From an uncultured Bacteroides sp. (lineage in GTDB: Bacteria > Bacteroidota > Bacteroidia > Bacteroidales > Bacteroidaceae): DNA of 64,000 nt. The notes under the pieces were generated by a model. The model was not told the origin of the DNA, ran no database searches, and saw only the letters and a list, made by a program, of their open reading frames with translations. The position numbers and the translations under genes are program-made. Position 1 is the first letter of the stretch; the number at the start of each line of letters is the position of its first letter. The DNA lies in NCBI RefSeq assembly GCF_910578895.1, contig NZ_CAJTSC010000003.1:49995-113994 (forward strand). Reading direction: 5' to 3'. Shown here piece by piece: positions 51,123-59,551 of this stretch.

Positions 51123-52117
51123 TATTCCATTTTGTTTTTCCATAATCTAAAACTATTTTTTGCAACTGACAATCCTATTAGAAGACAATTCTTGTCTTCA
51201 ATACTTATATTTGTTGATTCTTTAATGACGTTGCTGTATCTATTTAAAACAATCTCAAGTGTTGCCTCATCTGAGATTTCTCCTTGATATAATACATCCA
51301 TAAGTAGCCTTAGGATGTTTCCTGTTTCAACAGAAATGTTTTGTTGTTCAATCATACAGTTTAATGTTTTCTCGTAATTATGGTTCTGATAATAATCTAT
51401 CAGGTTATTGTTGACTGTATGGTTTAGGTTTTTAATATCTCTGTCGGAAAATATAGGAATATTATAAGAATTGTCATTGTATGTAGGTAAGATAGGATCT
51501 ATGGGAGTAGACAAATCGGGAGTACTTTTTGTTATCGGTTGCTCTTCGATATCTAAGGCTATATTTACAATTGAATCATGCAGTTCTGCTATTAAGTCGC
51601 ACGTGTGTTCTTCTAAAATTATAGTTGAGACATCCAAAAGCTTGCATTTTGATTTAAATGTATTAATGTGTTTCCCAATTCTTATTGGCTGTTTCAATAA
51701 TGAATTTATGTGCTTGTTGTATTCTTCTTCCGTTATCACTGTAGAACATCCTTTATATGCTCCGTACGAAGCTCCACCGGCTATAAGTCCTGTTGAGGCT
51801 AATACGGCGATACCTGTTGCAGGTCCTGCTGTTCCACCGGTAGCAGCAGTTATGTATGCGGCAACTCCGATTGAAGCTTTAAAACCGGCACATGCTCCTA
51901 ACATATCAGCACTGAATACTGAAGTAAGCGTTCCAAACCATCCTCGGGTTCTGGGTTGTTGTATAATTGAATCATTGAATATACGTAAGGTTTCCAATTC
52001 TTTATTAATAGACAATTGATTCTTAACGTCATTAATACAATTTTCTTGTTGTTCATCTTGATAACAACTTGTTGTTAAAAAGATAATGCTTAATATTGCT
52101 ATACATGTATTTTTCAT
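51122..52117 (-). CDS. Lipoprotein with a glycine-zipper hydrophobic segment, function unknown
   Basis: A 331-residue lipoprotein (FLTTSC; Cys18 followed by YQDEQQENC). Residues about 68-125 form a long Gly/Ala-rich hydrophobic stretch (GVAAYITAATGG, GPATGIAVLAS, GLIAGGASYGAYKG) with many GxxxG spacings, typical of glycine zippers that oligomerise or insert in membranes. The C-terminal 200 residues are helical, acidic and Asn/Ile-rich with no family I know. It lies between the DUF3244 gene (14 bp upstream) and the small membrane protein (TAATG overlap). Base composition is far more AT-rich than the flanking housekeeping genes. A pore-like or signalling role is possible but unproven. Confidence 0.7.
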   Translation of the reverse strand: MKNTCIAILSIIFLTTSCYQDEQQENCINDVKNQLSINKELETLRIFNDSIIQQPRTRGWFGTLTSVFSADMLGACAGFKASIGVAAYITAATGGTAGPATGIAVLASTGLIAGGASYGAYKGCSTVITEEEYNKHINSLLKQPIRIGKHINTFKSKCKLLDVSTIILEEHTCDLIAELHDSIVNIALDIEEQPITKSTPDLSTPIDPILPTYNDNSYNIPIFSDRDIKNLNHTVNNNLIDYYQNHNYEKTLNCMIEQQNISVETGNILRLLMDVLYQGEISDEATLEIVLNRYSNVIKESTNISIEDKNCLLIGLSVAKNSFRLWKNKME

Positions 52118-52131
52118 AAGGCATTGATGTT

Positions 52132-52521
52132 TTACAAAGTTATCAATAAATTTGGATTGTTCTCTTCATTTAGTATAATAAGTTGCCCTGTAAAGTGATA
52201 TTCATCGTTTATAAGTTCAATTGTATATACACCATTAACATCGGGTAAGGTAAGGATATATGGAATATTGGCTGAAATGGTGGTTGTCTCAGCATGAATA
52301 GTATCGCCTTGCTCGTCGTAGATAAGAATAGTAAGATTAGGTAACGACATTTCTTGATAAATAAGAAGTCTGTTATGCTCATGATTGATTACAGGAGAAA
52401 TGACCGGAACAGAATAATGTTTCTCCTTGGAATTTTCTTTGTTTTTTAGTTTGATAGGGGTGTCAGCCCAACTAACCAAACAAAGTGATAAACTAATGCA
52501 GGTTAATAATAAATGTTTCAT
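52132..52521 (-). CDS. DUF3244-like small exported protein
   Basis: A 129-residue protein with a signal peptide ending SWADT. The remainder is a small beta-sandwich with LTILIYDEQGDTIHAE and the C-terminal DVNGVYTIELINDEYHFTGQLII, as in the DUF3244 family of Bacteroides. Its function is unknown. It is the first gene of the AT-rich operon and is divergent from the TPR-HTH regulator; the 176-bp gap has very high AT content and no clear TAnnTTTG box on the minus strand. Confidence 0.72.
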   Translation of the reverse strand: MKHLLLTCISLSLCLVSWADTPIKLKNKENSKEKHYSVPVISPVINHEHNRLLIYQEMSLPNLTILIYDEQGDTIHAETTTISANIPYILTLPDVNGVYTIELINDEYHFTGQLIILNEENNPNLLITL

Positions 52522-52697
52522 TGGTATGTGTTTTTAAAGTTTTGATGTAAAAAAAGCACAAATAGCTCTATTATAAATATTTTTCAGTGTTCATTTTGTG
52601 TGCATTTTATTTTTTAGTGTGCAAAAGTGTGCATTGTGGTTTAGAATATATGCCAGGGCATTCTTGTTGTATTTTATTTTTAGTTACTTTTACAAAC

Positions 52698-54422
52698 ATG
52701 AAAAACGTAATTTGCTTATTATTATTTTGTCTCTTGCTTGGTTTTTATTCGTGTAGGAGAAGTTCTTACCCACAATCTTTGTTTGGGGTGGATAGTCTGA
52801 TATCTGCCAATCCTGACAGCGCAGTTTCTTTATTGAAATCGATAGAGAACGAAATGGTTTCTCAATCGGAGGAAGTATGGATGTATTATCAGTTGCTTTG
52901 TATAAAAGCGGCTGATAAAGCTTACATTTCGCTTGTTTCGGACAGTTTAATATTTAAAGTATTGCATTATTATTTAGAAAAGAAAGATAACCACTATCTT
53001 CCCGAAGCCTATTTTTATGCAGGGAGGGTTTGTAAAGAACAGGGAGACGCACCACAGGCTTTAAGCTATTTTTATAAGGCTTTGGACACTTTGAAAGAGG
53101 CTCCTTTGTCAAGTTTTAATGGTTTGATATGTAGTCAAATTGGTTATATATGTTCTTATCAGTGTGTTTATGATGAGGCGATAAGCATGTTTCGCCAAGC
53201 ATATCAAGTTAGTTTTTTGAATGAGGATAGCGTGAGCATGGTATATGATTTAAGGGACATTGCTTCGGTGTATAAAAATATAAATATGCCTGATAGTGCG
53301 TTGATATATTACCAAAAAGCTTATGATATGGCCTATGCTTTGCGAAACCAAAGCATGCTGTATATGATAAAAGGACAATTGGCAAGCCTTTATAAACAAA
53401 TCAAGAAATATGACTTGGCAAAAAACAATTTGCAAGAAGCTTTAAACTACGCAGATAAAGCGGACGAAAGTGCTATATATTCCATCGCTTCCGATTTATA
53501 CCGCCAAACCGGTAATAAAGACTCTGCAATCTATTATTATAATGAAATCTTAGATTGTGGAACCATCTATGCTAAGGCCGATGCATACTGGCATCTTGCA
53601 AAGTATACATTGGAAGAAAACAGACCATGGATGGCTATGGAATATTTGGAGCACTATATAGAAAGCATTGATTCGGTATGGGCACTGACTGATGCCGAGA
53701 CTGTGCGCAAGATGCAGTCTTTATACAATTATACGTTGAGGGAAAATGAAAATAATCAGTTGAAAGTTGAAAATGCCCGTAAAAGAATCTATTTGACAGG
53801 TTCTATGCTGATTATCCTGTTTATTGTATTTTGTTTTTTCTTTTACTATATGTACAGCAAGACCAAACAGTTGAAACTTAGGATGCAACTTGTTGAACTT
53901 AAGCAAATTGAGGAAGAATCGTATCAGAAGAGTAGAAGTTTTGTAGAGGCGAATAAGAAAGAACTGAAGATGTTGGAACAACAGTTCTGGATAATAGGTC
54001 AGAATGAAACTTTAATGCAAGCAAAACTTTATTATACAGGTAGAAAAGCGGAACTGGAAATCAAGATGAGGGAAAATAGGTGGAAACAATTGTTAGGTAC
54101 TGATATTTATCAATATTTTGAACGGCTCTGTAACACCGAAACTTCTTTCCAAATTCTTTCTAAAGAATGGGATAGCCTGCAGGGAGCTGTCAATGAAGCC
54201 TACCCGGGATTTACTGGAACATTACTTCGTATTCACAAACTCAGTAAACATGAGTTGCGGGTCTGTCTGCTTATTAAAATCGGTATTCTGCCGAAAGATA
54301 TAGCTAAACTGACTAATCATTCTAAAGAGTCCATAACTTCTGTCAGACGGCGGTTGTATGAAAAGTTCTTCGGTAAGAAAGGAACTCCTTTGCAGTGGGA
54401 TGAGTTTATCAGGGCTTTGTAG
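52698..54422 (+). CDS. Predicted membrane-spanning TPR regulator with a C-terminal helix-turn-helix
   Basis: A 574-residue protein. The N-terminus (MKNVICLLLFCLLLGFYSCRRSS) is a lipoprotein-type signal. Six or more TPR helical pairs follow (residues about 75-330; DAPQALSYFYKALDTL and DSALIYYQKAYDMAY are clear). There is one membrane helix at about 367-388 and a coiled coil to about 450. The C-terminus (LSKHELRVCLLIKIGILPKDIAKLTNHSKESITSVRRRLYEK) looks like a LuxR-type helix-turn-helix. The topology implies a periplasmic TPR sensor joined to a cytoplasmic DNA-binding domain. It is divergent from the DUF3244 operon, its probable target. The frame upstream of 52698 lacks a sensible start. The 3' end overlaps rnc by 14 bp tail to tail. 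Confidence 0.8.
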   Translation: MKNVICLLLFCLLLGFYSCRRSSYPQSLFGVDSLISANPDSAVSLLKSIENEMVSQSEEVWMYYQLLCIKAADKAYISLVSDSLIFKVLHYYLEKKDNHYLPEAYFYAGRVCKEQGDAPQALSYFYKALDTLKEAPLSSFNGLICSQIGYICSYQCVYDEAISMFRQAYQVSFLNEDSVSMVYDLRDIASVYKNINMPDSALIYYQKAYDMAYALRNQSMLYMIKGQLASLYKQIKKYDLAKNNLQEALNYADKADESAIYSIASDLYRQTGNKDSAIYYYNEILDCGTIYAKADAYWHLAKYTLEENRPWMAMEYLEHYIESIDSVWALTDAETVRKMQSLYNYTLRENENNQLKVENARKRIYLTGSMLIILFIVFCFFFYYMYSKTKQLKLRMQLVELKQIEEESYQKSRSFVEANKKELKMLEQQFWIIGQNETLMQAKLYYTGRKAELEIKMRENRWKQLLGTDIYQYFERLCNTETSFQILSKEWDSLQGAVNEAYPGFTGTLLRIHKLSKHELRVCLLIKIGILPKDIAKLTNHSKESITSVRRRLYEKFFGKKGTPLQWDEFIRAL

Positions 54423-55278
54423 TAGCTACAGCAATGTCTTGGTTGCTTTCTAACGGTGATGCGCAGATGCCTGTTTCCGATTCCTTCGTTTCTTCCGTAT
54501 TGATATAGCTCTGTATCTTGGCTGCTTCAATGGTTTCTTTGAAAGCAACATCACTTTTTATCTTTTTCAACGCCATTTGCGCGGCATTCTGCTGCGACTC
54601 TTTCTTGGAATAGCCTGTACCGGTGCCGGCAGAAAGACCTTCTATGCGGACTTCCGTGTGGAACATCGGGTTGTAGTCCCGATCGAGAAACTGTTCTATC
54701 AACTCAAAAGAAACCTTCATCTTGTTCTTCTGGCTCCATTCGATAAGTTTGGATTTGAAGTTGACTTCCTTGCGCGACATTTTGTCAAGGTCTATATGGT
54801 TCTTGAGGATTTTCTGCTCCATAAACTGTTTGCAACGTTCGTAGCCTTGGTCCAAATAGATGGCGCCGATAAACGCTTCGAAAGCATTGCCGTACATATA
54901 ACTGTTGTGTGAAGAAGAACGGGTAGAGTATTTGACCAACTTGTCCAATCCTATCTCCACGGCAAGTTTGTTCAAGGTTTCCCGCTGTACGATTTTGGAA
55001 CGGGTATTGGTAAGGAAGCCCTCACGGCGACCTTCAAAATGCTTGTATACAATATCTCCCACAATAGCATCCAGGATGGCATCACCCAAAAATTCCAACC
55101 GTTCGTTGTTCAACGGACGTCCTTTTTCGGAACGGACCAAAGTGGATTTGTGCAGTAAAGCCTGCTGGTAGAACCGGATATCACGGGGGAAGAAACCGAG
55201 TATCTTGTAAAAACAAAAATAAGACTCTCTGTCCTTATGGAATAAGAGCCTTATTTTATCTATTTGGTTACGTAACAC
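54409..55278 (-). CDS. rnc: Ribonuclease III
   Basis: It cleaves double-stranded RNA in rRNA maturation and mRNA turnover. It has 289 residues from GTG 55278 (VLRNQIDKIRLLF), 8 bp after the fabF stop; this matches the start I know from Bacteroides homologues, while ATG 55338 would overlap fabF by 53 bp. The signature NERLEFLGDAILDAIV and the second acidic cluster in NAFEAFIGAIYLDQG hold the catalytic carboxylates. A dsRNA-binding domain follows (SKLIEWSQKNKMKV ... SKKESQQNAAQMALKKI). The C-terminal tail of about 45 residues is Glu/Thr-rich and longer than in E. coli. It is third in acpP-fabF-rnc. Confidence 0.95.
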   Translation of the reverse strand: MLRNQIDKIRLLFHKDRESYFCFYKILGFFPRDIRFYQQALLHKSTLVRSEKGRPLNNERLEFLGDAILDAIVGDIVYKHFEGRREGFLTNTRSKIVQRETLNKLAVEIGLDKLVKYSTRSSSHNSYMYGNAFEAFIGAIYLDQGYERCKQFMEQKILKNHIDLDKMSRKEVNFKSKLIEWSQKNKMKVSFELIEQFLDRDYNPMFHTEVRIEGLSAGTGTGYSKKESQQNAAQMALKKIKSDVAFKETIEAAKIQSYINTEETKESETGICASPLESNQDIAVATTKP

Positions 55279-55285
55279 GACCGTA

Positions 55286-56551
55286 TTATTCTGCGTATTT
55301 CTTGAAAATAACACATGCGTTATGACCGCCGAATCCAAAAGTATTGGACAAGGCTACGTTCACTTCGCGCTTTTGCGCTTTGTTGAACGTGAAATTCAGG
55401 TCATAGTCGATGTTTTCGTCATTATCACCCTCTTCGTGGTTGATGGTCGGAGGGACAATGCCATTCTTGATGGCGAGGATGCTCGCAATGGATTCTACCG
55501 CACCGGCAGCACCCAATAAGTGTCCGGTCATGGATTTTGTCGAACTGATGTTCAACTCATACGCATGTTGTCCGAATACCTCTTTAATGGCTTTTGCTTC
55601 CGAAATATCACCTACGGGAGTAGATGTACCGTGAACATTGATATAATCTACTTCTTCGGGTTTCATTTCAGCATCTTCCAGCGCATTCAGCATCACCAAC
55701 TTGGCTCCCAAGCCTTCGGGATGAGAGGCTGTCAGGTGATGAGCATCGGCAGACATGCCTACACCGGCAACTTCCGCATAGATTTTGGCACCGCGTGCCT
55801 TGGCATGTTCCAGTTCTTCGAGAACGAGACAGCCACCGCCTTCACCCATGATGAATCCGTCGCGGCTTGCGCTAAACGGGCGGGATGCGGTTTCGGGAGA
55901 ATCGTTGCGGGTTGACAATGCATGCATGGCATTGAAACCGCCTACACCGCAAGCGGCGATGGCAGCTTCCGAACCACCTGTGACGATAGCATTTGCCTTA
56001 CCCAGACGGATGAGGTTGAATGCATCGGCAATGGCATTTGTGGAAGTGGCGCATGCAGAACAAGTCGCGTAGTTAGGACCATGGAAACCGTACATGATGG
56101 AAATTTGTCCGGCGGCAATGTCCGAAATCATCTTGGGGATGAAGAACGGATTGAACTTAGGACCCATTTCCTTGCCGTTCAAGGCATAGTTGCCTGCTTC
56201 TTCTTCGAATGTACGGATGCCACCGATACCGGCACCGAAAATAACACCGATTCTGTTTAAATCCTCATTTTCAACGTCAAGCCCAGAGTCGCCTACCGCT
56301 TCTTTGGCTACTGCAATGGCATATTGTGTGTACAAGTCCATCTTGCGCGCCTCTTTGCGGTCCATATATTTGGTAGCATCGAAGCCTTTTACTTCACATG
56401 CAAACTGAGTCTTGAAAAGCGATGCGTCGAAATGAGTAATAGGTCCTGCTCCACTAACCCCATTCACAAGGCTTTCCCAAAATTCGGGAACGCTGTTGCC
56501 AATGGGAGTAATGGCGCCAAGACCTGTTACTACAACTCTTTTTAATTCCAT
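55286..56551 (-). CDS. fabF: 3-oxoacyl-[ACP] synthase II
   Basis: The condensing enzyme of fatty-acid elongation. It has 421 residues. The Cys-His-His triad lies in NYATCSACATSTNA, NVHGTSTPVGD and MTGHLLGAAGAVE, and the N-terminus RRVVVTGLGAITPIGNS-like sequence and C-terminal SNTFGFGGHNAC are diagnostic. It follows acpP by 23 bp and precedes rnc by 7 bp, the conserved Bacteroides acpP-fabF-rnc order. Confidence 0.97.
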   Translation of the reverse strand: MELKRVVVTGLGAITPIGNSVPEFWESLVNGVSGAGPITHFDASLFKTQFACEVKGFDATKYMDRKEARKMDLYTQYAIAVAKEAVGDSGLDVENEDLNRIGVIFGAGIGGIRTFEEEAGNYALNGKEMGPKFNPFFIPKMISDIAAGQISIMYGFHGPNYATCSACATSTNAIADAFNLIRLGKANAIVTGGSEAAIAACGVGGFNAMHALSTRNDSPETASRPFSASRDGFIMGEGGGCLVLEELEHAKARGAKIYAEVAGVGMSADAHHLTASHPEGLGAKLVMLNALEDAEMKPEEVDYINVHGTSTPVGDISEAKAIKEVFGQHAYELNISSTKSMTGHLLGAAGAVESIASILAIKNGIVPPTINHEEGDNDENIDYDLNFTFNKAQKREVNVALSNTFGFGGHNACVIFKKYAE

Positions 56552-56574
56552 ACTAAGAAATGAATGGATTAAGA

Positions 56575-56811
56575 TTACTTAGCGTGTTCTTCGATGTAAG
56601 ATACAGCATCACCTACAGTACCGATCTTCTCAGCTTGGTCATCAGGAATAGAGATGCCGAATTCTTTTTCGAATTCCATGATAAGTTCTACAGTGTCAAG
56701 AGAATCTGCTCCCAAATCGTTAGTGAAGCTAGCTTCGTTAGTAACTTCTGATTCTTCAACGCCTAATTTGTCGACGATAATCGCTTTCACTCTTGATGCA
56801 ATTTCAGACAT
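56575..56811 (-). CDS. acpP: Acyl carrier protein
   Basis: A 78-residue acidic helical carrier that holds growing acyl chains on a phosphopantetheine arm. The attachment site is Ser37 in LGADSLDTVELI. EFGISIPDDQAEKIGTVGDAVSYIE is the usual helix III-IV region. It heads the acpP-fabF-rnc operon. The upstream gap (56812-56960) carries a TTCCTTTGCA promoter-like box on the minus strand (about 56861-56868). Confidence 0.97.
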   Translation of the reverse strand: MSEIASRVKAIIVDKLGVEESEVTNEASFTNDLGADSLDTVELIMEFEKEFGISIPDDQAEKIGTVGDAVSYIEEHAK

Positions 56812-56960
56812 AACTTTAAGTTTTTAATTAATAATTAGTTTTATTTCTTTAAATTTGCGGTGCAAAGGAATGAATATTTATCGTTCCTCGCAAATATTTG
56901 ATGAATTAAATGCACCTTTTTGCACATTTTTCACGGTTTTGTGCATAAATCAGAGACCCT

Positions 56961-57536
56961 ATGAGTGAAAATATTGCTATTTTTGCTTCCGGTAACGGGA
57001 CAAATGCGGAAAATATCATCCGGCATTTCCGGAATAGTGCTTTGGCTGATGTGACGTTGGTCCTGACTGACAGGGAGAATGCCTTTGTATTGGAACGTGT
57101 ACGTAGTCTGAATGTTCCGTTTGCCTGTATAAACAAGGCTGAATGGACGGACGGGACGGTTGTGTTGTCTTTGTTGCAGGATAGGAGAATTGGTTTTATT
57201 GTCCTTGCGGGTTTTCTTGCGCATGTGCCCGATTGTATCTTGCATGCTTATCCCAATAAAATTATAAATATTCATCCTTCCTTGTTGCCCAAATTCGGTG
57301 GCAGGGGAATGTATGGCAATCGCGTGCACGAGGCTGTGGTGGCTTCTGGCGAAACAGAAACCGGCATTACCATACATTATCTGAACGAGCGTTTCGATGA
57401 AGGGGAAATCATAGTACAGCACAAATGTCCTGTTCTGCCACAGGATACGGCAGATGATGTGGCAAAGAAAGTACATGCGCTGGAGTATGAATATTATCCG
57501 AAGACCATCGAAAGTTTGTTGGCGGAAGTTCGCTGA
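56961..57536 (+). CDS. purN: Phosphoribosylglycinamide formyltransferase
   Basis: It transfers a formyl group from 10-formyl-THF to GAR in purine synthesis. It has 191 residues. IAIFASGNGTNAENII is the phosphate-binding start. The catalytic Asn-His-Asp set lies in NKIINIHPSLLPKFGG (Asn and His) and a downstream HYLNERFDEGEIIVQ (Asp). It is divergent from acpP. Confidence 0.96.
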   Translation: MSENIAIFASGNGTNAENIIRHFRNSALADVTLVLTDRENAFVLERVRSLNVPFACINKAEWTDGTVVLSLLQDRRIGFIVLAGFLAHVPDCILHAYPNKIINIHPSLLPKFGGRGMYGNRVHEAVVASGETETGITIHYLNERFDEGEIIVQHKCPVLPQDTADDVAKKVHALEYEYYPKTIESLLAEVR

Positions 57537-57569
57537 CAGTTTCTTTGGATGACGGCAAAATCGGTACGT

Positions 57570-58631
57570 TCATGTCCATACGTTCTTTGGATTGTCCAGG
57601 AGTGTATATGCTTCTTTCTCTCTTCTCAAGGGGTAGTCTCCCCGTAGCTTTTCAAATAATTCGGGGTGTGCCTTGAGTGCGTTGCTATCTTGCCGGGGAT
57701 CGTACATTTGCAAGTAGGCTTCCGATAGGGTGTTGGCGCTGATTCGCGGCCGGCTTGGAGCAGGAGGGATAATCCGATACTCTGCCTGTATGTTGAAATG
57801 CCGGCACAGGGCATCCAACGACATGCGGGTTGCGTTTGCCTTGCCGTCCGCCGAATAGCCGGCGATGTGCGGCGTGCCGAGGAATACCTTATTTAATAAG
57901 GTGGAATTTATTGTCGGTTCATTTTCCCAAACGTCAATGATAGCGTCCGAAACCAGCCCCGTGTCCAAAGCATCCAGCAGTGCATCCGTTTCTACTACTT
58001 CTCCGCGTGCGGTATTGATGAGGACCGGTTTCTTTTGTAATGAACGGAAGAATGCAGTGTCCGCCAAGTGGTAGGTTTTGTATTTACCTTCTTTATATAA
58101 AGGTACGTGGAAAGTGAGTACGTCACACTCTTTGGCAAGTGTATGTAGGGATGAGAAATTCCGTTTTCCCTCTTTGTTTTCACGGGGAAGGTCATTCAGC
58201 AATACGCGCATCCCCAGTTCTTGTGCCACTTTGGCTACTTTGCTGCCCACATTGCCTACTCCGATGATGCCGATAGTGGCTTTTGACAAGTCCATGCCTT
58301 TCAGTTTCTGCAATAGGAGTAAAGACGAATGCAGGTATTGTGCCACGGAAGCGGAGTTGCAGCCGGGCGCGTTGGTCCATGTAATGCCGGCTTCGTGGCA
58401 ATATTCCGTATCGATATGATCGAAACCGATTGTTGCCGTAGCGATAAATTTTACTTTGCTACCTTCCAGTAATTTCCGGTCGCACCGGGTGCGCGTACGG
58501 ATGATAAGTGCGTCCGCATCTTTCACCAAAGAGGGTGTGAGGTCTTTTCCCGGGGCATAAACTACATCATCGGCTATCTTCTCAATGGCTTCCTTTATAA
58601 AAGGTATTTTGTCATCGACAACTACTTTCAT
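57570..58631 (-). CDS. pdxB: 4-phosphoerythronate dehydrogenase
   Basis: It oxidises 4-phosphoerythronate in pyridoxal-phosphate synthesis. It has 353 residues from ATG 58631 (MKVVVDDKIPFIKEA); the extra residues upstream to 58658 are not conserved. The D-2-hydroxyacid dehydrogenase fold shows the NAD-binding GIIGVGNVGSKVAKVAQELG, the catalytic Arg in INTARGEVV, Glu in VWENEP and His in GTPHIAGYSADGK. A PdxB-specific C-terminal domain follows. Its promoter is well formed (58656-58684). Confidence 0.95.
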   Translation of the reverse strand: MKVVVDDKIPFIKEAIEKIADDVVYAPGKDLTPSLVKDADALIIRTRTRCDRKLLEGSKVKFIATATIGFDHIDTEYCHEAGITWTNAPGCNSASVAQYLHSSLLLLQKLKGMDLSKATIGIIGVGNVGSKVAKVAQELGMRVLLNDLPRENKEGKRNFSSLHTLAKECDVLTFHVPLYKEGKYKTYHLADTAFFRSLQKKPVLINTARGEVVETDALLDALDTGLVSDAIIDVWENEPTINSTLLNKVFLGTPHIAGYSADGKANATRMSLDALCRHFNIQAEYRIIPPAPSRPRISANTLSEAYLQMYDPRQDSNALKAHPELFEKLRGDYPLRREKEAYTLLDNPKNVWT

Positions 58632-58655
58632 GGTGTTTCTGTTTTTTAACGTAGG

Positions 58656-58684
58656 CAAAGTTAGGAATAATTTGTGAGAACAAA
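58656..58684 (-). promoter_or_regulatory. Promoter of pdxB
   Basis: On the minus strand TTTG (58681-58684) and TAACTTTG (58656-58663) are separated by 17 bp, the best -33/-7 pair in the window. The leader is about 20 nt. Confidence 0.65.
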
Positions 58685-58798
58685 ATCTTCACCTGTAGGA
58701 ATGAAAGAGTCGTGGCATTAGTGGAATAAATACGGGGAACTGTTTGGCTGTATGCGGAATATTGTATAGTTTTGTCAACTTTACTTGATAGAATGATG

Positions 58799-59551
58799 AT
58801 GAGAGTAATTATAAATCCCAAATATTATCATTTGGAAGAATCAATAAAACGGATACCGGAATTATTTGAAAAACAGGGAAGGGTGTTGTATGACCGTCGG
58901 AATCTGATTAAAGAAATGCTTCTGGAAGATTCTTTGTTGATTAATGTAAAGCGTTATGGAGTCCCAAAGCTGATTAACAGAATTGCGTATTCGTTTTTTA
59001 GGCGACCAAAGGGGGAGAGAGCCTTTATATACCCTCAAATATTGTTGCAGAAAGGTTTTGAAACACCTGAGCCGATTGCCTATATTGAATTCAAAAAGAA
59101 TGGACTTATAGACTATTCATATTTTGTTAGTGTACAATGCCCGTATCAGAGGACTTTTTATGAATTTGGTGATGCCGACCCGAATTCGGGCGAGTGTGTT
59201 GATATAATTCAGACTTTTGCGCATTACACGGCTTCTTTGCATGAAAACGGTATCCTGCATCAGGATTACTCTCCCGGGAATATCTTGTTTGATAAAATCG
59301 GTAATAATTACCGCTTCTCTTTGGTCGACCTCAACCGGATGACTTTCGGTGAAGTGGGGTTGGAAGCTGGTTGTGCCAATTTTGCTCGTTTATGGGGGCA
59401 AAAGGAGTTCTTCGTACAGTTGGCCAAAGCCTATGCCAAGGCTCGCCATTGGGATGAAGCATATTGCGTTGGACGGGTACTTTTTTATCGCAAGGCGTTC
59501 TGGAGCAAGTATCAAAAGAGGCATGAACTTAAATTTCATTTGGAACTCTGA
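58799..59551 (+). CDS. Lipopolysaccharide core kinase-like protein (InaA/WaaP/Kdo-kinase type)
   Basis: A 250-residue cytoplasmic protein with a eukaryotic-type kinase fold that probably phosphorylates an LPS sugar. The catalytic loop is LHENGILHQDYSPGNILFD, and SLVDLNRM supplies the metal-binding Asp. The N-lobe has LINVKRYGVP with a likely ATP-binding Lys. ATG codons at 58793, 58796 and 58799 are all possible; I give 58799. It abuts the glycosyltransferase on the other strand with no intergenic base. The setting among glycosyltransferases supports a role in LPS core assembly. Confidence 0.8.
   Translation: MRVIINPKYYHLEESIKRIPELFEKQGRVLYDRRNLIKEMLLEDSLLINVKRYGVPKLINRIAYSFFRRPKGERAFIYPQILLQKGFETPEPIAYIEFKKNGLIDYSYFVSVQCPYQRTFYEFGDADPNSGECVDIIQTFAHYTASLHENGILHQDYSPGNILFDKIGNNYRFSLVDLNRMTFGEVGLEAGCANFARLWGQKEFFVQLAKAYAKARHWDEAYCVGRVLFYRKAFWSKYQKRHELKFHLEL

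Noticed and set aside
55279..55338. ATG start of rnc inside fabF
   Set aside because: The conserved protein begins at VLRNQIDKIR from a GTG 8 bp after the fabF stop; the extra residues are not family-like.
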